From: Planctomycetota bacterium
Lineage (GTDB): Bacteria > Planctomycetota > Phycisphaerae > UBA1845
Direction of reading: 5' to 3'
Assembly: GCA_022566435.1 (NCBI GenBank)
Contig: JADFIX010000335.1
Coordinates: forward strand, 1-5,508
Length of the DNA stretch: 5,508 nt
Shown here piece by piece: positions 1 through 4,748 of this stretch. Below the pieces are notes generated by a model, which was not told the origin of the DNA, did no database searches, and saw only the letters and a program-made list of their open reading frames with translations. Position 1 is the stretch's first letter. Each line of letters begins with the position of its first letter. Made by a program: the position numbers and the translations under genes.

Positions 1-1
1 T

Positions 2-217
2 CACAAGCGCTCCACAGAGCTGTACTACGTTCTGGACGGTGACGGTGTGGTGCTGTTGGATGGGGATGAGCATCCGGTGCGAAAGGGATCGCTGGTCCAC
101 ATTCCGCCCGGCGTCGTTCATGGGGCGAGGGGTCGAATGCGAGTGCTCGTCGTCGGCATCCCGGACATCGCAGACGACGATCTGTATTTCCCGGACGAGG
201 GAAACAAGGGCGCTTGA
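2..217 (+). CDS. Cupin-domain protein, C-terminal fragment cut by window edge
   Basis: The frame is open from the left edge and ends at TGA 215-217, giving 71 visible residues. They match the two conserved cupin motifs closely. Residue 1 is the second His of HxH, followed by four residues, Glu6, six residues and Gly13 (motif 1). Motif 2 is Gly29-x5-Pro-x-Gly-x2-His40, with Gly44 where Asn is usual. His1, Glu6 and His40 would be metal ligands of the small beta barrel. The fold is clear, but cupins have many activities and the substrate cannot be read from this piece. The N-terminus and start lie outside the window. The gene converges on the DUF2997 gene with only 25 bases between the two stops, so it is probably not part of the same transcription unit. 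Confidence 0.88.
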   Translation, partial: HKRSTELYYVLDGDGVVLLDGDEHPVRKGSLVHIPPGVVHGARGRMRVLVVGIPDIADDDLYFPDEGNKGA

Positions 218-242
218 TCGGATTCGGCCTTGTCCGTTGACG

Positions 243-437
243 TTACGACTGCTGTCGCTGGACTTGGTCGGTTGCGACTTGCTGGTGAAAATCGGCGGTG
301 AGTTGTTCGCCGATCCGCTGGCCAAGAGCCTGTTCGATGAACTCACTGGCCTGCCGACACTCGCTGCCGGCAAAGCCCTTGGTCTCGACGCGGGTCTTAC
401 CCTTGGGCGACACGATGATCTCGATCGTCTTGCTCAT
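243..437 (-). CDS. DUF2997 family small protein
   Basis: This 64-residue protein begins MSKTIEIIVSPKG and has the family's features: a short N-terminal beta-strand segment (KTIEIIVSPKGKTRVETKGF), a Ser-x-Cys (residues 25-27), then an amphipathic helix (ASEFIEQALG, 30-39) and a short polar tail. DUF2997 proteins are often encoded next to DUF1257 (Ycf35) in cyanobacteria and planctomycetes; the biochemical role is unknown to me. The start ATG (437-435) overlaps the DUF1257 stop TGA (436-434) as ATGA. A GGAGG lies 6 bases upstream at 444-448 inside the DUF1257 gene, so the two are probably translationally coupled. The frame stays open upstream to 653, but that extension only shadows DUF1257. It is the last gene of the leftward cluster. 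Confidence 0.87.
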   Translation of the reverse strand: MSKTIEIIVSPKGKTRVETKGFAGSECRQASEFIEQALGQRIGEQLTADFHQQVATDQVQRQQS

Positions 438-802
438 GCGGCGCCTCCGACGTTGACGGTCAACTTGATGCCGCCATCGGCGAGCTGAGTTTCGGTGACG
501 CTGTGGCCTTTCTTGCGGGCTTGGATCTTGGTTGCCTCGACGGCGTAGATTTGCAGGAACTGGTCGAGCTGCTTCTGGTCGCCCCAGCGACCGTTGTAGT
601 TGTCGTATTTGGCTTCGCCGGTGCTCGTATTGAATACCACGGGGTACTGCCAATCCGGCAATTTCACGATCAGGCCGGTGGCTTCGCCGCTGAACAGCCT
701 TGCCGTACCGTGCGCAGGCTGTTCGAGCTTGAGTCGCTGACAGGCAGCCCGAGCGGCGGCGGCGTCTTTGACTTCGGTTTTGACTTCAACAACATGTGAC
801 AC
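434..802 (-). CDS. DUF1257 (Ycf35-like) protein
   Basis: This 122-residue protein opens with MSHVVEVKTEVKD, continues with an HGTARLFSGE segment (31-40) and a tryptophan-containing strand (LPDWQYPVVF, 48-57), and has the strongly conserved YDNYNGRWGD (66-75) followed by LDQFLQIYAVE (79-89) and a C-terminal GGIKLTVNVGG. These are the hallmarks of DUF1257, the family of chloroplast and cyanobacterial Ycf35. Length is typical. The start is GTG at 802-800: it gives the family's usual Met-Ser-His beginning, and GAGGAG at 811-816 sits 8 bases upstream. An ATG at 805-807 is out of frame. The gene lies 39 bases downstream of the lipoprotein gene and overlaps DUF2997 by four bases. Ycf35 relatives are often found with a Ycf46-type AAA ATPase, which is absent here. 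Molecular function is unknown. Confidence 0.9.
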   Translation of the reverse strand: MSHVVEVKTEVKDAAAARAACQRLKLEQPAHGTARLFSGEATGLIVKLPDWQYPVVFNTSTGEAKYDNYNGRWGDQKQLDQFLQIYAVEATKIQARKKGHSVTETQLADGGIKLTVNVGGAA

Positions 803-841
803 AACATTTTCTCCTCATTTGGGACGGGTTCGGGTCATGAT

Positions 842-1435
842 TCATTGGTCGTCAGCCTGGTCCGGCTCGTCAGGGGCATCCAGCGAAGACGGCGTGTGTT
901 CGATCGCAGCGACAGTTGGGAGTGAACTCGGCAGCAGCAATGGCTGATCGGCCGTCATCTCCATCACGAGCATTTCACTGAGGGCGTCGCTGTCGTCGCT
1001 GCGTCGATTGAGCGAATAGATGACGTAGCCCGCCAACAGCAACGGCAACAGGCAGGAGAGCGTCAGCCCAACAGCGCCGATTGCCTGAGCAATGATCGGG
1101 TCGCGGCCTCTTTGCTTGGAGATTTCGCGTCGTTCCGATTCCAAATCCGAAAGTTGCTGATGGATGTTCGTCCGTTCCGTTTGCAGTTCCTTCTGAAGAG
1201 TCCCATGCGCCGCGATCATCTCTTTTCGCGCTTGGGAGTCGTTTTCGACCAGATGCTTTGACGCTTCAGCGATCTCTCGGTTCTGATCAGCCATTCGCTT
1301 GTTCTGTTCGGACTGTTCGCGGAGCGCCTGCTGCGCGAGCCGCCTGAATCGCTCGTCACGCGAATCATCGCATCCCGCCGCCAGCAGCAGCGTCATCATC
1401 AACATCGCCACGCCGGGCGACAGGTTTTTCGGCAT
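842..1435 (-). CDS. Lipoprotein with coiled coil and a second membrane span
   Basis: This 197-residue protein has a signal peptide with lipobox LAAGC, so Cys22 should be lipidated after cleavage. Asp23 and Asp24 follow; Asp at +2 is the inner-membrane retention signal in E. coli, and whether that rule holds in this organism is inference. Residues 28-110 are charged and helical (many Glu, Gln, Arg) and should form a long coiled coil. A hydrophobic segment at 114-141 (IGAVGLTLSCLLPLLLAGYVIY) is a clear transmembrane span, and the remaining tail is acidic and Pro/Ser-rich. The polypeptide would thus be anchored at both ends of its coiled coil. ATG 1435-1433 has GGAGGAA at 1441-1447, 5 bases upstream. 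The gene overlaps the preceding membrane-protein gene by 71 bases. No family is recognised. Confidence 0.82.
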   Translation of the reverse strand: MPKNLSPGVAMLMMTLLLAAGCDDSRDERFRRLAQQALREQSEQNKRMADQNREIAEASKHLVENDSQARKEMIAAHGTLQKELQTERTNIHQQLSDLESERREISKQRGRDPIIAQAIGAVGLTLSCLLPLLLAGYVIYSLNRRSDDSDALSEMLVMEMTADQPLLLPSSLPTVAAIEHTPSSLDAPDEPDQADDQ

Positions 1436-1568
1436 CGCGGTTCCTCCAATACGACAACAATTTCTTCAATAAACTCTGCAACGCTCGCCGCATCCGCACT
1501 TCACGGCAGAGCAACAGGACAAGCACCATGACCAGCACCGCGCTGGCCGTCAAAATCACATGGCTCAA
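1365..1568 (-). CDS. Small single-span membrane protein
   Basis: This 67-residue protein has one hydrophobic helix at residues 4-21 (VILTASAVLVMVLVLLLC), then a basic amphipathic helix (REVRMRRALQSLLKKLLSYWRNR, 22-44) that would sit at the cytoplasmic membrane face, and a variable tail. I think similar short proteins occur in planctomycetes, but I cannot name a family. The chosen start is TTG 1568-1566, because AAGGAGG at 1574-1580 is 5 bases upstream; GTG at codon 4 is the alternative at 14 bases. The last 23 residues (45-67) are encoded within the start of the lipoprotein gene in another frame, a longer overlap than the ATGA junctions nearby, so either the tail is unconstrained or the true stop was lost. 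Co-transcription with the lipoprotein is likely. Confidence 0.6.
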   Translation of the reverse strand: MSHVILTASAVLVMVLVLLLCREVRMRRALQSLLKKLLSYWRNRDAEKPVARRGDVDDDAAAGGGMR

Positions 1569-1610
1569 GGTGGCCTCCTTTCTTCAGTTGGATCAACAGG
1601 AACTGGATGC

Positions 1611-1660
1611 AAGAAAGAGAAGGGCCCTGCGACCGCGCAAGCCGGCGATCACAGGACCTT
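1611..1660 (-). terminator. Terminator-like hairpin between two gene groups
   Basis: In the minus-strand transcript, 1660-1649 pairs with 1636-1620. This gives 16 base pairs including three or four G-U pairs, with one bulged C, and a GC-rich apical part around 1637-1648. It is followed by a U/C-rich tract (CUCUUUCUU, 1619-1611). It lies after the 58-residue gene ending at 1775 and about 30 bases before the Shine-Dalgarno of the 67-residue gene. It may end the upstream transcript, or act as an attenuator for the membrane-protein/DUF1257 genes. On the plus strand the G-U pairs become C-A mismatches, so the structure favours the minus strand. Confidence 0.5.
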
Positions 1661-1774
1661 TATCGTGTCGACAACTCGGACCGGAGCCGCTAACCACAGT
1701 CTCCTATCTGTCATGCAGCATTTTGCGCGGTTCTTTAGGTGCGATCGTGTGGCGCAACCGAAAGCAGGCGATGA

Positions 1775-1951
1775 CTAAGCCGTCCGCAGCGGTTTCCGCC
1801 GCCGTTTCCGGCGCCTCCAACACCGTCGCCCTCGTCTTCGCACCGACAGGAGTAGCTGAGGAAAACCGAGGGCGACAGGGGTCAAGGGCGATGAAACAGG
1901 CCGGACCACGGTGGCGTCGTCGGCGCCATGTTTACAGACAGACTCGTTCAT
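1775..1951 (-). CDS. Small protein with Arg-rich C-terminus
   Basis: This 58-residue protein starts MNESVCKHGADD and has a short hydrophobic stretch (PVALGFPQLLLSV, 25-37). The tail is extremely basic: 13 of the 16 residues 38-53 are Arg or Lys. The start at ATG 1951-1949 is supported by a perfect AGGAGG (1961-1966) 9 bases upstream and by an ATGA overlap with the stop of the previous gene. No family is recognised. The basic tail would suit nucleic-acid or membrane-phosphate binding, but it is encoded by a GC-rich quasi-repeat (CGGAAACGGCGGCGGAAACCG), so it may be unselected or frame-shifted sequence. The coding region also contains a 10-bp inverted repeat (1825-1876). The initiation signals are convincing, the protein itself less so. 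Confidence 0.5.
   Translation of the reverse strand: MNESVCKHGADDATVVRPVSSPLTPVALGFPQLLLSVRRRGRRCWRRRKRRRKPLRTA
1825..1876. repeat. 10-bp perfect inverted repeat inside the 58-residue gene
   Basis: GTCGCCCTCG at 1825-1834 is exactly complementary to CGAGGGCGAC at 1867-1876, with 32 bases between. In the mRNA this could form a hairpin with a large loop. It lies within the coding sequence for residues 26-42. It could be a structural RNA element, a binding site, or chance in GC-rich DNA. Confidence 0.45.
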
Positions 1952-2127
1952 GGCGTCGTTCCTCCTGACGCGAGCCGGCGGAGATCGTTTCGGCGGTTTC
2001 CGGGTTGATCTCGCGTGAATCCAGGTCTCGCATCGGGCTCGCACAGAGAGAAATCGAAACGGCGGATCGTGTGGCATGCCTCACCGGTCACTGCCGCCGC
2101 TGCGCGATTGAATTCGGCTTGCATCAT
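1948..2127 (-). CDS. Small planctomycete-type protein (MQAEFNRA...)
   Basis: This 59-residue protein begins MMQAEFNRAAAAVTGEACHTIRRFDFSL. From memory, planctomycete genomes carry many small unnamed proteins whose N-terminus looks like MQ-x-L-x-RA-x3-ATGE-x2-x-IRRRGFSL. Residues 2-31 follow that pattern, while the C-terminal half (DARPGFTRDQPGNRRN...) does not, so the gene may be diverged or frame-shifted after about residue 32. ATG 2127-2125 (or the next codon) is preceded by AAAGGA at 2135-2140, 7 bases away. Its TGA (1950-1948) overlaps the ATG of the 58-residue gene, indicating coupled translation. Function unknown. It appears to be the first gene of this group, with about 370 unassigned bases upstream. 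Confidence 0.55.
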   Translation of the reverse strand: MMQAEFNRAAAAVTGEACHTIRRFDFSLCEPDARPGFTRDQPGNRRNDLRRLASGGTTP

Positions 2128-2499
2128 GCGGAGGTCCTTTGCTTTGGATAGTCGGAGATATGGAGAAAACAGAAAAACGGGCGATTCCGAGCGAGACATC
2201 GATGCGTCGTGTCGGTGAAGGCAAGCCTGTCCGTGGCGAATCTAATCCACCGCTCACCGGAGTGCGCGAGTGGATGGAGCAGAAGGGCGCGTAGCCGAAC
2301 TCAGAAACCTGTTTTTCCATCACCAGGAATCCTCGTGTTATGAACGCCGACAGAATGGCCAAGCAGCAGCCAGACACCGGCGCAGCACGACACACAAACG
2401 GCGTCAGCGGTCGGGAAACAAGGCGGTCCCGAGGGGAAAGACGGCAAGAATGCGAGTGCGCGAAATCTACGGGTGCGGTTCATGTGTTGTGACGCGTTT
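2128..2499. other. Intergenic region, no supported gene
   Basis: Short frames exist on both strands but none has convincing protein character. The best is a minus-strand frame starting at 2320 with GAGGA (2330-2334) 9 bases upstream; it runs into the 59-residue gene by 47 bases and its product is low in recognisable structure. The promoter of the leftward small-gene cluster is expected here, but I could not pick out a convincing pair of -35 and -10 boxes. Confidence 0.4.
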
Positions 2500-2694
2500 T
2501 TACACTGAATTTAGTTGCGCCCACCGCCGAAATCGGGACTCAAACAACTCAGACGCGCACACCATGTGAGACCGTAGTTCCAGCAAACGTGCGCTGCCGT
2601 CTGGTTCAGCCAATTGTCTGCTTGCTGCGAGATTCGCCAGCACGACAAGCAGCTTCACACCGTGGGTACCGGTCTTCGATGACACGAGGCGCAT
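2500..2694 (-). CDS. Possible small protein, weakly supported
   Basis: A 64-residue frame starting at ATG 2694-2692 reads MRLVSSKTGTHGVKLLVVLANLAASRQLAEPDGSARLLEL and further, with a plausible helical core (VKLLVVLANLAASRQLAE, 13-30) and no low-complexity sequence. No good Shine-Dalgarno precedes this ATG. In a different frame, GGGAG followed 5 bases later by ATG near 2744 opens a 29-residue frame (MTNDIQIRARFPRT...) that overlaps it. The two together could be one gene broken by a frameshift near 2700. The same frame is open far upstream inside the sigma-like gene, so openness alone proves little. No family is recognised. Confidence 0.28.
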   Translation of the reverse strand: MRLVSSKTGTHGVKLLVVLANLAASRQLAEPDGSARLLELRSHMVCASELFESRFRRWAQLNSV

Positions 2695-2843
2695 ACTGAT
2701 GCTGTCCGAGGGAATCGGGCCCGAATCTGGATGTCGTTGGTCATAGAGACTCCCGTGGTAACAGACGCGGACCCGAAGCATAGCCGGCCGGGTCCGCAAG
2801 GGAATTGCATGATATGATCGCGTGGCGGGGCACACTGCCTGGG

Positions 2844-3488
2844 TCAGCTCCCCACAGCCGCGACAGCGGCGGAAGAAGTCTCTTCTCCCTGAAACGTCCG
2901 CCACGACTGCTCCAACTCCCGGCGAATCTGGCTGATACGGCCCGGCGTGACCCGAAACTTTTTGGCCGCCGCGCCGGTCGTCTCGCCAGTGGCCAGCAAG
3001 TTGGCAATCCGCCGGAGTCGCCAGGAGAGGCTTTTGAGCCAATCGGCAAAGTCGATCCGCACTGCCACGATGTCGGCCGGGGTCGCCCGTCTGTCTTCGA
3101 CGAGCACCTCCCGCCATACGTTCTGCTTGGCACAAAAACGATCCAGACGCTCGACCACGAACTTCTTCTTCCGCTGCGCATAGCGCGATGAGACGTCGCG
3201 TACGTTGAGCCGCGAGCCGACACGACGGCCGCAGCGGAACTGGGCGATCCCGTAACGGGCCAGCACGGTCGGATAGGCGAGACGGGCTTTGCCGAGTTTG
3301 ACCAGCTGCACGAAGGCGACCAACGCGCCGACCGTGACGTCCTGCACCGCCTCTTGCCGGGCTTCGGGCGGCAGATATCGGAAGGCGAAGGAGGCCGATT
3401 CCTGAATGACGGGCAGCATCCGCAGAAGTTCGGCATGCCAGGCCGGCGTTCGCGTCTTCAGTCTGCGCGGTTTGTTAGATGCGATCAT
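2844..3488 (-). CDS. Sigma-70 region 4-like helix-turn-helix protein
   Basis: This 214-residue protein probably binds DNA. Its C-terminal part, FADWLKSLSWRLRRIANLLATGETTGAAAKKFRVTPGRISQIRREL (147-191), has the layout of sigma factor region 4: a leading helix, then a turn and a recognition helix at about 170-191. The middle (ARQEAVQDVTVGALVAFVQLVKLGK, 43-67) resembles region 2 helices of ECF-like factors only loosely, and the conserved YPTVLARYGIAQFRCGRRVGSRLNVRDVSS (72-101) is typical of an unnamed planctomycete family I have seen. It may be a regulator rather than a true sigma factor. ATG 3488-3486 is chosen because CAGGAGA (3498-3504) is 9 bases upstream; a TTG three codons earlier directly abuts that site. 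A strong hairpin element lies just upstream. Confidence 0.75.
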   Translation of the reverse strand: MIASNKPRRLKTRTPAWHAELLRMLPVIQESASFAFRYLPPEARQEAVQDVTVGALVAFVQLVKLGKARLAYPTVLARYGIAQFRCGRRVGSRLNVRDVSSRYAQRKKKFVVERLDRFCAKQNVWREVLVEDRRATPADIVAVRIDFADWLKSLSWRLRRIANLLATGETTGAAAKKFRVTPGRISQIRRELEQSWRTFQGEETSSAAVAAVGS

Positions 3489-3523
3489 TGAAGGCAATCT
3501 CCTGCTATTTTGCTAGCGGTGAG

Positions 3524-3569
3524 GCCGCCCCCGGCGGGGCGGTCGTGTGAAAAAACACAACCGCCCCGC
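3524..3569. promoter_or_regulatory. GC-rich three-arm element with alternative hairpins
   Basis: CCGCCCC (3525-3531), GGGGCGG (3536-3542) and CCGCCCC (3561-3567) share one core. The middle arm can pair with the left arm (7 bp, 4-base loop) or with the right arm (10 bp over 3534-3543/3560-3569, one C-A mismatch, then 4 bp, loop GAAAAA). The two pairings exclude each other. The element ends 36 bases before the start codon of the sigma-like gene and about 20 bases before its Shine-Dalgarno. No U-run follows on either strand, so it is not a standard terminator. A leader switch or a protein-binding palindrome is possible. Confidence 0.5.
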
Positions 3570-3959
3570 AGCCGTAGCCTGCGAGGCGCGTATGACACGT
3601 GCTGTTGGGCAAACAAAACGCCCGGTGAATGTTCTGAGGTCGAGAACGAATCACCAGTCAGCGAAAGTGCGACGCTGGAGTGAAGAACCGCTATTGCGTC
3701 TCCAGTTTGTTGTGGCGCATTTTTGGCAAGAATTCAGGTCGGGACGATGCGAAACTCGGGCCTGTGGATTTACAAGGCGTTCGGAAGTCGGCAGTCGACT
3801 CACGCTGCTCACGCAGTTGCCTTCAATCGAGTTTCAGGAATTGGTGTTCGTAGCCGGGCGATCAAATTCTCGTCATGGCCGTGATGCGACTTCCGGACCG
3901 CCGTCTCCAGCGGGTGTTGCGCAGGGACTTGCCAGAGGTGTTGCTGGCTTCCTCTGACG
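3570..3959. other. Intergenic region, no supported gene
   Basis: About 390 bases separate the 58-residue gene from the three-arm hairpin. Several frames are open, the longest on the plus strand from 3547 to 3957, but it starts inside the hairpin, lacks a ribosome binding site and has the composition of a chance frame. A 40-residue plus-strand frame (3875-3997) runs into the oppositely oriented 58-residue gene. I see no tRNA, insertion-sequence end or clear promoter. Confidence 0.4.
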
Positions 3960-4136
3960 CTATTCCGACGGTGTTGGGCGACGGGTACTACGGGTAGGCG
4001 ACTCTTTATCCTTCGCCCGGAGTTTGCGAGCTACTTTCTTGGCCAGCAACTGCAGCAATCGGTCCAAAGTCCGCCGAACTTGCTGCGCATTTGGCTGCAC
4101 AGAGGTTGGATCAGCTTGCGCCACGTTTGTGGGCAT
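3960..4136 (-). CDS. Small amphipathic-helix protein
   Basis: This 58-residue protein has a polar N-terminus rich in Gln, Ala, Thr and Pro (1-17), one long amphipathic helix (VRRTLDRLLQLLAKKVARKLRAK, 20-42) and a basic, Thr/Ser/Pro-rich tail. The leucine spacing suggests self-association or a partner helix. I have an impression that similar short helical proteins sit beside recombinase genes in planctomycetes but cannot name a family. ATG 4136-4134 is chosen over an upstream Met because CAGGAG (4143-4148) lies 6 bases away; the longer frame to 4253 would run through the terminator. It follows the recombinase-derived frame and its terminator, so it probably has its own promoter or depends on read-through. 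Confidence 0.6.
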   Translation of the reverse strand: MPTNVAQADPTSVQPNAQQVRRTLDRLLQLLAKKVARKLRAKDKESPTRSTRRPTPSE

Positions 4137-4176
4137 AACGGACTCCTGCGTTTGAGTAAGTTTGGTACAGCGCAAC

Positions 4177-4211
4177 AAAAAAGGCCCCGCATCCAAGGTA
4201 GATGCAGGGCC
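4177..4211 (-). terminator. Rho-independent terminator after the chimeric frame
   Basis: In the minus-strand transcript, GGCCCUGCAUC (4211-4201) pairs with GAUGCGGGGCC (4193-4183): 11 pairs including one G-U, with a 7-base loop at 4194-4200, followed at once by six U (4182-4177). This is a canonical intrinsic terminator. It lies 45 bases after the stop of the chimeric reading frame and before the Shine-Dalgarno of the 58-residue gene, so it presumably belongs to the original serine recombinase gene. Confidence 0.85.
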
Positions 4212-4235
4212 GAGACGTGTGATCGATTGAATCAA

Positions 4236-4257
4236 AGTCTTCAGGAACCACAAGACT
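4236..4257. repeat. Short inverted repeat after the recombinase stop
   Basis: AGTCTT (4236-4241) and AAGACT (4252-4257) are complementary with a 10-base gap, directly beyond the stop codon. It is weak next to the terminator 25 bases further on and may be chance. Confidence 0.3.
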
Positions 4258-4748
4258 CAGTAGATTTCAACAAATGGAAGCGGCTCAAATCGAAACCGCG
4301 GATGTTTGTGCCGGCGAAGTTTTGTGAAATCTTCCGGCGGTTCGGTCACAATCTGGTACGCATCGGTAACGCCGAGCCTGTCCATCTTGCGTTGCAGTGC
4401 AGCTGCCCGCTGAACAGCAGTGTGAGTGATGCCCAGCTTCGCAGCAATCTGATGCTGGTTCAGTCTTCGCTGGCGTCCCTCGTTCTTCGCCTTTTCGGTC
4501 ATCACAGACGCGCGGAATTCCTCCCGCTGTGGAGGATCAAATAAGTCGACCCGGAGCCAGCGGCGGACTACCTGTTCCATTCCTTGAATGTGTTTCATAT
4601 CAGGAACTATCGGTACAAGGTTGAGCAGAAACCGGGCTCGCAACTCGAGATTTCCGCCATCCACGAGCCGGACGGGATAGACAACGATCCGCGAAATTAG
4701 CGTCCGGATTAGCCGCGAGAATTCATCCGAGTCGACAGCAAGATCGCG
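4257..4748 (-). pseudogene. Serine recombinase, C-terminal fragment
   Basis: Residues about 246-408 match, from memory, the C-terminal region of large planctomycete site-specific serine recombinases: a [26 protein letters not shown] segment in two conserved parts (248-273), [16 protein letters not shown] (309-324), a helix-turn-helix-like [21 protein letters not shown] (343-363), and the closing [24 protein letters not shown] (379-402). The N-terminal resolvase domain with the catalytic serine and the zinc/coiled-coil part are absent, replaced by HisC sequence. GC falls to about 48-60%, like the rest of the planctomycete-type DNA. The natural stop and a strong terminator are kept, so this end looks like the true 3' end of the gene. 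Confidence 0.8.

Noticed and set aside
39..488. Plus-strand open frame of 149 codons
   Set aside because: It crosses the cupin stop and lies opposite DUF2997 and DUF1257; the cupin frame has exact family motifs and this one has none.
503..799. Plus-strand open frame of 98 codons
   Set aside because: It lies wholly opposite DUF1257 and has no family features or ribosome binding site.
2081..2320. Minus-strand frame starting at 2320 with GAGGA 9 bases upstream
   Set aside because: The start signal is fair, but the product lacks protein-like structure and overlaps the better supported 59-residue gene by 47 bases.
2301..2483. Minus-strand 60-residue frame with a signal-peptide-like start (MNRTRRFRALAFL)
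   Set aside because: There is no Shine-Dalgarno, and the rest is Cys/Pro-rich without a recognisable pattern.
2741..3436. Minus-strand 231-residue frame overlapping the sigma-like gene
   Set aside because: Its sequence is Ser/Arg/Pro-rich as expected for an out-of-frame reading; the sigma-like frame has a clear helix-turn-helix and ribosome binding site.
3547..3957. Plus-strand 136-residue frame
   Set aside because: It starts inside the hairpin loop, has no ribosome binding site and shows no domain or helix pattern.
3875..3997. Plus-strand 40-residue frame (MAVMRLPDRRLQRVLRRDLPEV...)
   Set aside because: It looks somewhat protein-like but has no ribosome binding site and overlaps the convergent 58-residue gene by 38 bases.
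4719..4736. GAATTC (4719-4724) and GTCGAC (4731-4736) close to the HisC/recombinase join, suggesting a cloning scar
   Set aside because: Both sites fall in codons for AVDSDEF, which fits the recombinase family, so they are more likely chance; no vector sequence is seen.
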